From Buxus sempervirens (taxonomy: Eukaryota > Streptophyta > Magnoliopsida > Buxales > Buxaceae), in contig OX387184.1 in the NCBI GenBank assembly GCA_947561395.2, positions 30,308,766-30,372,765 on the forward strand: a stretch of DNA of 64,000 nt. Direction: 5' to 3'. Position 1 is the first letter of the stretch. Each line of letters begins with the position of its first letter. The position numbers and the translations under genes were made by a program. Below are positions 20,143 to 31,600 of this stretch, piece by piece. Under the pieces are notes generated by a model. It saw nothing but the letters and a program-made list of their open reading frames with translations, was not told the DNA's origin and did not search any database.

Positions 20143-21133
20143 GGATGGCAATGATTCGGTTAAAACTGTTAAATCGAACCAACAAGAATCTATTAAGGTC
20201 GGTTTTAGGTCTTTATTGAATGGTTTTGTTTCGGTTACCGTTTTAAGGTCAAACCGAATTAACTATATCTATATATATATATATTCATACATGGCGTTGT
20301 TTAACTCACACGAAACTGACTAGGCTTCAACTTTTTACTAATAGGATCTTGAAAACTAATTTGTTACAACTTATTTCTTTGATGCTCATTGCATTTAAAT
20401 TAAGCTGGTGTTCACTTATTTATGTGGTTTGTAAAATAGGTTTGTTGTTAATTTGCATATGAAATCATTGAAAACATATTTATAAGGGTAAATTACGCTT
20501 ACCTCCCTTCAAGTATGCTATAATTACACTTACCTCCCTTGAGGTTTCTAAAATAACACTTTCCCCCCTTGAGATTTGTGTATGGGTCAAAATAATACTC
20601 TTTCATTGAAGTTTCCGTCAAAACAGTAATGATAGTTAGTAAAATAATTTGAATTGGACAAGATTACCCTTCATAAAGATGAGAATAAAAATTTTAATGG
20701 CCTAAGGCATAACTATCATTTAACTTAAATAGTGGTAATCTTATCCAGTTCAAATTATTTTACTAACTATCACTATTGTTTTGACGGAAACTTCAATGAA
20801 AGAGTATTATTTTGACCCATACACAAATCTTAAGGGAGGAAAGTGTTATTTTAGAAACCTCAAGGGAGGTAAGTGTAATTATAGTATACTTCAAAGGAGG
20901 TAAGTGTAATTTACCCTATTTATAATTGGTTTAATAGGTATTTGCAAAACAGATTTGAGCTCAAATGATTGAAAAACAGTTTTACTGGGTTCAAATTTGA
21001 GCTAGAAATTATGAAAACTGAACCAATTTGAACCGAATTAAACCAAATGGAAAACGAAATTGGTTCGGCTTTAGGAAAGCAAAACAGTTTCGGTTCGGTT
21101 TTTCTTCAAAACAGAACCAAAACCGAACCGCCT
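20143..21133. mobile_element. hAT-like MITE of the GGATGGCAAT / CGGTT type, split by another MITE
   Basis: The left end GGGATGGCAATGATTCGGTT and the right end with repeated CGGTTCGGTTT / AACCGAACCGCC carry CGGTT/AACCG motifs on both sides, as in known plant elements with GGTTCGGTT subterminal repeats. The 431-bp MITE at 20486-20916 has inserted in its middle. Exact ends and target duplication are uncertain. Confidence 0.4.
20486..20916. mobile_element. MULE-type MITE with 9-bp target duplication
   Basis: It begins GGGTAAATTAC and ends GTAATTTACCC, a perfect 11-bp terminal inverted repeat that continues as ~180-bp inverted arms (CTTACCTCCCTT…, GTCAAAATAATACTCTTTCA, GAAGTTTCCGTCAAAAC and their complements). 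TATTTATAA occurs directly on both sides (20477-20485 and 20917-20925), a perfect 9-bp target duplication typical of Mutator-like elements. It has no coding capacity. The perfect duplication and well-kept arms suggest a fairly recent insertion. Confidence 0.9.
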
Positions 21134-21300
21134 AGGATTCAAACGATTTCAATTTCCCTTTCCACACGGTCGTAAATCGTTCCTGTCTCTCAATTTCCCT
21201 TTCCAATTCAATACTCGTTTCAATTCAATTTCCAATTCAATACTCGTTTCGATAATCGTTCCTGTCACTCAATTGTCGCAAAGAGAAAAAAATCACAATA

Positions 21301-22371
21301 ATGAAAAACGGAAAGCTGAAGCAGTGGACGCCATTGCCACAGCTTCCAAGCGAGATTCTCGAATACATCCTTTCAAGATTATCCGTCAACACCATATGTC
21401 GGTTCAGGTGCGTATCTAAATCTTGGAGGGATTTGTTCAGCGATCCTTGTTTTATCAAAATGCACTTCCACCAATCAATGAAGAAAAATCCCATGATCAT
21501 AGTTTCATCTGCTGACAAGTTCTTCTCCGTGGACTTTAAACCTCTTGATGCAATCTACCCTATAGAACTACATCTCCCATGTGGTCATCCCGTCGGACGG
21601 ATCACAGTAGTAGGTTGTTACAATGGTTTAATCTGTTTCAACCAAGAAAACACCGTTTATGTATGGAATCCTGCTACCAGAGAACACATTAAAATCCCTG
21701 CCGATCCTCCTGCAAGTGGTATCGTCCATCTTGATTTTGGTTACGATCCCATTACAGGTGAATATAAGGTACTCAGGTTTGAGTTCGGAAATAGAGAAAC
21801 CAGGTTGTTGTACGTACCTTAGCAGAGAATTCATGGAGAAGAGTTGAGAACTTTCCGTTTTTACTTGACTCATTCACTGATCATGGAGTATTTCTCAACG
21901 GAGCTCTTCATTGGGTGGCACGTCGCCGCGCATGTCCAGATCGAACCAAATTCATCGCTTGTTTTGATTTCAGGGATGAAAAGTTTCGAGTGATTCTGCT
22001 GCCTGATTTTGTGCATTCGAGAACATTATTGTGGATAGATGTATTGGGGGGACTTCTTTGTATTTTTTGTTATTTTCAATATAAGCATTGTTCTGAGATA
22101 TGCGTAATGAAGGGATATGGTGATGAGAAATCTTGGACTAAACAATTTTCTAATGGGCAGAAAAATTTTACTCGAAAAAATGGATACTGGAAGGTACTGG
22201 GCTTTCGAAAGAATGGTGAAACTTTAGTACAGAATCTTTACTGAAGGATTGTTTTATATGACCTTATCAACGACAGAATCAGGGCTTTCGGCATCCATGG
22301 TAAACCAGTTTTATTTGGCACATAATCATGTGGAGAACCTTGTTTCACCCATGGCTAGCAATATTCTGTAA
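21301..22371 (+). pseudogene. F-box / FBA domain gene, frame-disrupted
   Basis: ATG at 21301 opens an F-box protein of the SCF E3-ligase substrate-receptor type. The F-box is at residues ~12-52 (PQLPSEILEYILSRLSV, FRCVSKSWRDLFSDPCF), followed by an F-box-associated domain (GCYNGLICF, VYVWNPATRE, LDFGYDPITGEYKVLRFEF). The first frame stops at 21822. A one-base shift just before restores family text (SWRRVENFPF, VFLNGALHWVA, IACFDFRDEKFRVILLPDF). There is then a stop at 22242-22244 and a second shift near 22322, before the family-like end HVENLVSP and TAA at 22369-22371. Full family length is therefore present in broken form. The leader (21140-21270) holds short tandem repeats such as CAATTTCC and AATACTCGTTT. 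An assembly error could mimic this, but three disruptions argue for a pseudogene. Confidence 0.8.
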
Positions 22372-22849
22372 AAGGGAAACGAAGCAAGTCTGCTTGTGAA
22401 GAAAGTGGTATGCTATGTGGAAACAAGTTCAAATATGTTAGTTGCTTTGGTTTTGATAATTTGCATGAATTTTTGTTTAAGATTCTCTTTAATTGTATGA
22501 AGACTAGTCAGGGAAACTCTGATTTTTTTTTTCCTTTATTTTTTTTTGGGTGCAAATACTGATATTCTACTGAAAATACCAGTTTAGTTAAATTGATAAC
22601 TTTGCCATTATTGATTTTAAAACTATTTTTTGATGAATTTAGTTATATGGTGTTTTGTCATCACTATTTGCTACTTTGACCTTTTATTTGATTTTTCATG
22701 ACTGTTAGACCTTTGAGTCACAATAATGTCTAGTCTAGGAGCTTTGTGGGATCTTGAATGTGTAAGTTGATCTTTCTTCGTGCATAGTTGTAATACTTCG
22801 GAGGAAGGCTTAGCTAAATAATCATGTACAAGGAAGAAGAATTTTTATA
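22372..22849. other. Spacer with a 60-bp direct repeat of the next element's end
   Basis: 22680-22739 (CCTTTTATTTGA…TTTGAGTCACAATAAT) is repeated at 22850-22914, where it includes the end of the copia pol region. Otherwise AT-rich and without genes. Confidence 0.5.
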
Positions 22850-25800
22850 CCTTTTATTTGACTTTCCATATGACTGTTTAGATCTTTGAGTCACAATAAT
22901 ATCAAGTCCAAGCAATGCTTGAACTTATCTATGGGAACAGGCTTTGTCAACATATTTGCTGCATTCTCCAAAATATGCACTTTCTGAAGTACCAATTCAC
23001 CTGAAGAGACCAACTCTCTAATCTTGTGGAACTTCACATCTATGTGCTTAGTTCTAGCATGATACACCTGGTTCTTTGCCAAATATATATCACTTTGACT
23101 ATCACAATGCAACTGAACTCCACCTTGCTGAACCCCCAATTCTTTGACTAGTCTTGCAACCCATAATGCTTCCTTAGCAGCCTCAGTAGCTGCTATGTAT
23201 TCTGCTTTAGTAGTAAATAGTGCAACTATGGATTGTATAACAGACCTCCAACTAATAGGTCCTTTTGCAAGAGTGAACACATAGCCAGTAGTAGACCTTC
23301 TGTTATCTAAATCCTTTGCATAGTCTGCATCCACATACCCCACAACTGAAAATTCATCCTGCTGCTGTCTACCAAACATGATACCATAATCTGCAATACC
23401 CTTCAAATATTTGAAGAACCATTTGACTGCTTCCCAATGCTGCCTTCTTGGATTTGCTATATACTTGCTTACCACACTAACTGCATGTGCTAGGTCTGTT
23501 CTAGTGCAAACCATGGCGTACATCAAACACCCCACTGCGCTAGCATATGGTATCTTTGACATATCTTCCATTTCTTCCTGTGTCTTTGGACACTGACTAG
23601 TAGACAATCTGAAATGATTCGCCAATGGTGTGCTCACTGGTTTAGCACAACTCATATTGATATTTTCCAAAACCTTTTTGAAATAGCTATTTTGAGATAG
23701 CCATAACCTCCTGGTGTCTCTTTGTCCCTGCAAATCTCCATCCCAAGAATCTTCTTGGCAGCACCTAAATCTTTCATATCAAACTCTTTCTTCAACAAGA
23801 CCTTCAACTTGTTGACTTCAACCATTTTCTTAGTAGCAATCAACATATCGTCAACATAAAGTAATAGAAAAATAAATGAACCATCATCAAGACATCTCAC
23901 ATAAACGCAACAATCATACTCACATCTCATGTAGCCAATCTGAATCATGTAGGAGTCAAACCTCTTGTACCACTGCCTTGGAGACTGCTTCAACCCATAA
24001 AGAGACTTTTTTAGTTTACAAACCAAGTGCTCCTGCCTAGGTTGAGAAAACCCCTCTAGCTGTTCCATGTAAATCTATTCCTCCAAATTACCATGAAGGA
24101 AAGCGGTATTTACATCCATTTGCTCTAACTCCATGTCAAAGTGTGCTACAAGACCCAAAACACATCTGATAGAAGTGTGTCTAACCACTAGGGAGAAAAT
24201 CTCATCATAATCTATCCCTTTTTTCTGTGAGTACCCCTTTGCTACTAATCTCGCCTTGAACTTGTCCCTTTCCTTTTTTGATACTCCTTCTTTCCTTTTG
24301 AACACCCATTTGCATCAAATAGCCCGGTTAGAGACTCAGTCTCCTCCACCATAGCTTCCATCCATTTACTTTTCTCCTGACTTTCTACAGCCTCTTGAAA
24401 AGTAACAGGGTCCCCACTACTAGTAATTAATGCATAAGAAACCAAATCTTCAAAGCCATACCTGGTTGGTGGCTTAATGATGCGTTTGGGGTCTGATTAT
24501 GGCAACGCTGTGGTGCTCCTGAACTGGAACCAGAACTCTGATCACTGTTCTTGGCAAGGCTCTTTGGTTCCACCTGCACCACTTGCTAGTTACTGCTACT
24601 ATTTTCTGGCACCTGTACCCTATCTTCCTGGGTACTCTTCATCATGGACTTCTCATCAAATATAACATCTCTGCTCATCACCACCTTCTTTGCAATAAGA
24701 TCCCAAAGCTTGTACCCTTTAACCCCCCTTCTCATACTAGAGGAGAATGCATTGTTTTGACTTTTGGTCAAGCTTTGATCTCTCATCACTAGAAACATGC
24801 ATATAAGCAGGACACCCAAACACTCTCAAGCTAGAGAAATCAACTTCATTACCTGTCCATACCTCTTCTGCAATGCTCCCATCTAGTGATGTCCTTGGTG
24901 ATCTGTTAATCAAGAAACAAGCCATACTCACTGCATCTACCCAGAAGCTCTTTTGAAGTCCAGCATTCAACCTGAGACACTGTGCCTTTTCTGTGATAGA
25001 CCTATTCATCCTTTCCGTCACACCATTCTGTTGTGGTGTTTTACGTACTGTAAAGTGCCTTTTAATTCCATGCTGCTCACAATACTCCATGAACTTCAAA
25101 TCCTTGTACTCAGTTCCATTATCTGTCCTGAGACATTTAATCTTCCTTCCAGTCTGGTTTTCTACCTCAACTTTCCACAACTTGAACTTCTCAAAAGTTT
25201 ATGATTTGTGCCACAAGAAGTATATCCAAACCTTTCTAGAGTAGTCGTGTATGAAGGTCGCAAAGTAAACATATCCAGCCCGTGATGCTTCCTTCACTGG
25301 TCCCCAAACATCTGAATGAACATAATCTAAAAGTCCTTCTGTCTTGTGTGTGGCTGGCTTGAATTGCACCTTATGCTATTTCCCAAGAACACAAAACTTG
25401 TAGAAATCAAGCCTACATGATTTAGCACCCTTTAGTAGATTTCTTCTATGAAGTTCCATCATGCCACGTTCACCTATATGACCCAACCTCATATGGCACA
25501 GAATTGTATTATCAGATTCAGTCTCTGCACTAGTAGCTTCACCTAGAACAGTTGTTCCCAATAACCTGTAGATATTCCCAGACAGTTTTTGCCTTTTCAT
25601 TACAACCATAGCACCCTTCGTTACCTTCATCACTCCACCTTCAGACTTATAGCTGAATCCACAAAAGTCTAAGGTACCCAACGAAATCAGATTCTTCCTC
25701 AACTCCGGTATATGTCTAACATCACACAATGTTCTTATTACACCATCAAACATCTTAACCCTGACATTCCTTATTCCAACAACCCTGCAGGAGACATCAT

Positions 25801-26750
25801 TGCCCATTAGAACAGAACCAGAATTAACCAACCTGTAGGTGTGAAACTAATCTTTATTTGGTGTCATGTGATAAGAACATGCCGAGTCAAGAACCCATGA
25901 ATCTGTAAAGTGATGATCTGGGCTAGAAGAGATAGAAAGCATCACCATCGCTGCACTTTGAATCATCTTCTACTACGTTCACAGACCTTGAAGAACCAGA
26001 TTTCTTGTCATCATTCTTGGACTTCTACCAATCTGGACATTCCCTCTTGATGTGACCTTTCTTTCCAAACTTATAGCACTTTATAGTCTTTCTGGACTTA
26101 GATCGAGACTTCTTGTTGTTTGTTCCATTCCTTGTTTTGCTTCTACCACGCTTTTGGTTACCTTTCACCATTAACCCTTCGCCATGAGAACTCTCATCAC
26201 TGGCCTTCTTTCTTTAATCGTAGGCCAATAAGGCTCCTGTGATATCTTCTAAATCCACGGACTCCTTCCCCCATGTTAGAGTTGTAGCCAAGTTCTCGTA
26301 TGAAGCAGGCAAGGAGTTCAACATCATTAATGCCTTGTCCTCGTCTTCAAATTTCACATCAACATGTTGCAAATCACTGATGATCTGATTGAACATATTG
26401 ATATGCTATCGCAAATCCGAACCCTCCACCATCTTAAGCCCGTACAGCTACTGCTTAAGATACAACTTGTTCGTTAACGATTTCGACATATATCGACTCT
26501 CCAGTTTCAACCAAACTATTGATGGTGAATCCTCGTCCATGACATGATACATCATCTCATCCGCAAGACAGAGTTGAATCGTGGATACATCCCTTGCCTC
26601 TAGTTCTTCCCAATCTGTGTTCGACATCTCCTCTGGCTTCTTCCCTATCAACGCCTTTACCATTCCCTACTGCACTAACATATCCTTCACCCTTCTTTGC
26701 CATAATTCGAAATTTCCTGTTCAATTGAACCTCATGACTTCGATGAGTGA
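22850..26750 (-). mobile_element. Ty1/copia element, Tork/Tnt1-like, coding region only
   Basis: Minus-strand translation shows all copia parts in order from right to left: Gag (26200-26745; FELWQRRVKDMLVQ, LADEMMYHVMDEDSP), a zinc-knuckle-like CYKFGKKGHIKREC near 26050, GAG-pre-integrase (CHMRLGHIGERGM, ~25500), integrase (KCLRTDNGTEY, TPQQNGVTERMNR; 24740-25350), RT with LLLYVDDMLIA near 23850, and RNase H (YADSDYAKD-like DADYAKD, KTKHIDVKFH-like RTKHIDVKFH) to 22900. The residues resemble the Tnt1-94 (Tork) lineage. It is clearly broken, with roughly ten interruptions spread over pol and gag. No LTRs or primer-binding site were found: gag begins directly at the GGT array. It is an old, inactive fossil. 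Confidence 0.85.
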
Positions 26751-27235
26751 CGATGATGGTTGTGGTGGGCGGTAGTGGGTGGTGGTGGTCGGCAGTGGCG
26801 AGTGATGGTGCTGGTAGGTAGGTGTGGCGGGCGGTGGCAGGTGGTGATGGCGGGAGGCAATGGTGGTGGTGGTAGGAGGCAGTGGTGGTGGTGGCGAGAG
26901 GTTGTGGTGAGCAACGGCGGTGGGCGCTAGTGGTGGGTGATGGTGGTGGTGGCGGACAGCGGTTGCAGGTGGTGGGGATGGCGATGGAAGATGATGGTTG
27001 TTGTGCGTGGTGGTGGCAAGTAGTGGTGGTCGGTGGTGGTGGGTGATGGTGGTTGTGGCGGGCGGTGGTGGGTGGTGGTTGTTGGTAGTGGTGGGTGATG
27101 GTGGTAGGGTAGCAGGGGTGGTGGTGGTGGTGGAGTGGATGGTAGTAGTGCTGGTGGGCATTGTTGTGGTGGTGGGACAGTACAGGTGGTGGTAGTGGGG
27201 TGAGTGGGCGGTGTGAGTAGTGATAAGTGGTGATG
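26740..27235. repeat. GGT/GGC-rich low-complexity array
   Basis: Nearly 500 bp of imperfect GGTGGT / GGCGGT repeats. Long open frames on both strands (His/Thr/Pro-rich on minus, Val/Gly-rich on plus) are compositional artefacts. It resembles the array at 14625-14885. Confidence 0.9.
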
Positions 27236-27521
27236 AACTTTCTTTTCTTTCAAAATCTCTACCTTTTTGGAGAGAATTTTTTACATTGGAGAGAAAGAGG
27301 CAGATAAAATTTGGAGAGAATCTCACTTTCCTTCGTTCTAACCAAACAAGAGAAAAGTAAATTTTAGCATTTTCTTTTCTTTTCTCCCCAAATCCAAGGT
27401 TCCAAACATAACATAAGATTCTCTAATGAGATTTTCTACCTAAATCACCCCTCATTTTTATTTAATTACTCTTATCTCCCACTTAACCACTTGGAAGCAT
27501 ATAACTACCTTCTACTATTTA
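27236..27521. other. Probable right end of a GGT-containing MITE, then spacer
   Basis: Blocks rich in GGAGAGAAT and TTTTCTTTTC lead to AGGTTCCAAACATAACATAA near 27396-27416, which looks like a MITE terminus of the ..CCAAACA.. type. No left partner was found across the copia fossil, so this is tentative. Confidence 0.35.
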
Positions 27522-27529
27522 AAATACCC

Positions 27530-28180
27530 TAGGGCTTCACACTGGCACCGTTGCCAGGGTATTGGTATCCGGCCGACCTTAGGGCCGATGCCGGTGTCTC
27601 TTTTTGGGACACTGGCCACCCCAGTTCCAGTGCCGGTAAGGGCCTTCCTGACAGCAGTACCAGGTTTGAGCAGCCTACTCATTAACATGCATCTAATCTA
27701 AACCAGAAAAAGTCAAAGAGAAAGCCACAAAATAAACAATATTCATGAAAAAGATCACCCCATGCATGAATGTTACGTTGTCTTGTCTCATACGCGGTTT
27801 GAGAACATGAGGAGTCCAAAAGCATCCAAAATGCCATGGAAAAGAGTAACATGAGACACCAACCCACTAGTGGCCATCATATGCTTTCCAATTTTATTAT
27901 CATATGCCAAATGATTATAATAGTTGTTTAAGGAGGTTTTTGTTGTTGATTTTGCTTTTATATGAAATTATTGATATGCAAGGACTCAAAAAATGACTCT
28001 AAAAGAAAAACAAAAACAAAAAAAAGAGCAAAAAATAGCTCAAAAAAATTGGTCCATAAATATCCGGAACCCGAACCGTTTGGCACCATTGCCAATACCG
28101 ATGTCTCTTTTTGGGACACTGGCCACCCCAGTGCCAATGGAGGCCTTCCCCGGCACTGGTATTGGGTTTGAGCAGCCCTA
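27530..28180. mobile_element. hAT-type MITE with near-perfect 8-bp target duplication
   Basis: It starts TAGGGCTTCACA and ends TGAGCAGCCCTA, giving inverted ends TAGGGCTKCWCA. AAATACCC precedes it (27522-27529) and AAATACCA follows (28181-28188), 7 of 8 matching, as for hAT insertions. Inside each end lies a ~110-130-bp block in the same orientation (27542-27672 and 28075-28180) sharing GATGTCTC/CGGTGTCTC, TTTTTGGGACACTGGCCACC and GGTTTGAGCAGCC. The middle is AT-rich and non-coding. Confidence 0.7.
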
Positions 28181-28638
28181 AAATACCATTAACTTTTTCT
28201 TCTATTTATTTGTATCCCCTTACACATATAACTACTTAGTATTATCCAAAATGCCCTTCATTTTTATATTTTTTTACTTTTATTTTTTTTTAACAATAAT
28301 GAAACTAAAATGAAGCAAATATATGCAACCCGTTGTGGATGTGGCTGTTGATTGGATCTCGTCTATATTGTCAAAAATAAAAAGATTCGAAACAGGCCCT
28401 GTTTGCCAAGAAATGTACGTCATGACATAAGTCTTCTTTTCTTGGACTCCAAAAGTCCAAGGCTACATGCATTAAATTATAAGCTGCCCGATAATGCCAC
28501 GTTCCGATGTACAACATGTGCCTGTGGCCCTCTAATGTTATAAAATAACGCGGACCATGACGTGCCCATTTTTAAAGGTACATGCTACAAATATATAGTA
28601 AAATGTATTCTAAGAGGAGAGTTGAGAGAGAGAAAGTT
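28181..28638 (+). promoter_or_regulatory. Upstream region of the monooxygenase gene
   Basis: No gene in this stretch. ATATATA at 28591-28597 lies 42 bp before the ATG and, with the purine-rich GAGGAGAGTTGAGAGAGAG that follows, could serve as TATA box and short leader. Regulatory motifs beyond this were not identified. Confidence 0.35.
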
Positions 28639-31600
28639 ATGGAGATGGAGAGAGGAGAGGAGGAAGAGATTGTGATTGTTGGGGGTGGGATATGCGGCCT
28701 TGCCACTGCCCTTGCTCTTCACAGGTCCCTTTCCTTTCCATTTCTTTCTTGATTCCATGAATCTATGAATCAATTTGTCTTGTGATATTTTAAGTTTCCT
28801 CAGTTCAAAGTTTGACATTTAGTTTCTTAAGATTCTAACTTGACATTTAGTTTCTTAAGAATATCCATTATTAAATAACCATTCAAAACTAATTTCTATC
28901 TACATGTGCACTCACTAGTTTTTTTTTAATGAAAATTAACTAACTCTTATTGTCTTGCATGTGGAAGCATATAAATACCTATTTTCTTTTTAAAATAAGA
29001 ATCCCGTAAAAAGGCAAAACTACATTCATATTGCAGAAAAGGAATTAAGAGTTTGGTTCTAGAAAGAGCAGAAAAGCTTAGGGCTTCAGGAGCTGCAATC
29101 GGCATTTACACGAACGGTTGGCGTGCTCTTGACCAGCTTGGTGTGGGCGTAAAGCTGAGACTTACTGCCATTCATTTACGAGCGTAAGTCAGTCCAATTC
29201 CATTTTCAGACATTACTGAATTTTGCCTTTTCCCATTAATTATATATATTTGAAATAAAATATGCAGGATCAGAGATTTTTCTCTGGAGAACAACTCGCA
29301 TCGAGAAATATCGCTTGGGTAAGTTGGTGTAACATGATTTGTGTTTTTTCTATCACAATCAGATGGTTTAAGTTAAAGAAACTGCTTTGTGAATGGTTTG
29401 GTGCCTTACGATTTGTTTATAATCTGAAAAGGATCATAAAGGTTTTATATATTTTTCACATTTTAAAGCAATGTTTTTCATCTCTTGCAAGATAACTGTT
29501 GTGCCAGGGAACCTGGCGATTAATGGACATGTTATTGAAATTTTGCTGGGATGCTAGAAAATGTTGCTGAGTTTCCCCAAAAGTGAGAAAAAAAATGTTG
29601 TGATTTCATTGAACTGATAGAATTTTGATTTGAAATTTTTTTTTATACTTAATGTTGACGAAGAGATGCCTAAAAACCTCAAAGATTCAAAAGAAATATG
29701 CATACATGATTATTATATGTTTATAAGCAAATAAGATTACATATTGTGTGGGAGAAATATGGGGAAATCATGCCTAATTTATGAACTTCAAATGGAAATA
29801 TTGTAGATGTTCAAATAAGAGGCAATGATATAGAAATAAACCATAATATGATAAAATATATGTATATGGCATGATATCATCAATTAGATTGAAAGAAATT
29901 CAAAAAGCAAATGAGAATATAAATCCGTATATAAAGCTTATAGATTTGTAAAACATTTATAAATGAGTGCTTATTAGGAGCTCTAATAAATATTGAAATA
30001 AAAACTCAAAAATAGGGAGTAGATGTGCCACGGATTACATTTCAAATGAAATCTTACACACACATATAACGTGGAACCTCTCTAGACAGGGCCCTTTGGA
30101 CCCACCGTTGGGAGCAAACCTCGAATACAAGAACCTACCTGCAAGACCCATATATCATTTAAGTTAGGAACATCAGGAGGAGGTTTTGAACCCGAGATAC
30201 CCATTTTACAGTTCTCCTATGGTTCTCCCCTTTACCAACTAAGCAACCCTAGCGGGTTAATTTTACACATATTTCCTCCTTTTTTACGGTGTTAGTAAAA
30301 TTTTGGGAACATGCCTTTTGAAATTTCATGGAAATTTTGTCAACAACCCATAAGGAAGAGATATAAAATTTCCCCTAATTTCATGCTTCTAAGGATAGAG
30401 CTGTAAGTAGGTTGGGTTGGGTTGGGTTTTGATGAGTTTAGGCTCTACCCAATTCAAAAGCTGTTGGCCCAAACTCAACCTATCCCGCTCTAAGCCTAAA
30501 CTCATTGAGCCTGATCCCAACCTAAATGTCATTTTTTCAGTTTGGGTTGGGCCAACCCAAACTAAATATACATTTTAAGACATTACCAAGAAGATTGACT
30601 CTTGTATGGGAAAGTAATCACTAAGGATTGTCTAATCGTCTGGCTACCTACAACCACGCTTCTCGTTATATTCTGAGGGAAAAAAAGGCAATTTCACCAT
30701 TGTATTAAAAAATTAATGTTTAAATTGATATTTTAAAGTAACATATATCTTATATATGTATGGTTTGAGGATCAATTCTATATGAAAATTTAATATGCAA
30801 AAAAAAGAAAGTCCTTTAAATTAATTGAAACACTAGATAAAAGAAATTTTTTTGTAAACAGATGGTGCATATGGAGATAAAAACTTTGATAATAAAAGAT
30901 TTTATAAGCCTTTGAATATATCAAGCTTCTACAAATTAGCTATATCCTAGATATATGCAAATATCGAACTCAATCAAAAGATTGATAATATCTTCTAAGG
31001 CATACTTAATTGAATTTCAAAGTTTTAGAAAAATGCAATTCTTTTATTAAAATGCAGCTCACATATAAATATAGAAATAAAGCTGTCCGGGTCAGACTTT
31101 TTTTAAAGTTCTGCTATCAAGCCAAACCCAACCCAAGCTCAACTTTGGGCTTAAAAGGAAGCCCAAACCAAATCCAAATCCAAATTAAGTATTGAGTTTG
31201 CGCTCTTATTGTGGTTGGATTTGCCCGCCTTCAGACGGGGTGAGCTACATGTACAGATGGGGGGCTATTGGTAAAATTTTGGGAAACATTATTCCATTCT
31301 GTAACCCTAACGCCTGGTCAACATTCCTATGGGATGGGTGGTAATAGAGCTCTTCTTATCATGGTATAGATTTTTGCTTCTAAGTTTTATGAGGTTCTAA
31401 TGGAAATATCGATTGTTTTGAGAGGAAAATTTTGGTAGACCCACACGTTCTTATTATCTAAAGTATTAAAAAATGATGGAAAGTTATGTTATACTTTTAT
31501 TCTTCTCAAATTTTGCCAAGTCAAATGAAGTTTTAGGTTGCAGCTTCAGCCCATGATGTTTTGGAATATATTGGTTGGATTATGGTTGTAGCTCCTTAGA

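Noticed and set aside
26721-27326. A 201-codon minus-strand open frame rich in His, Thr and Pro, and partners on the other frames
   Set aside because: It is produced by the GGT/GGC array; no domain, start context or non-repeat protein sequence supports a gene.
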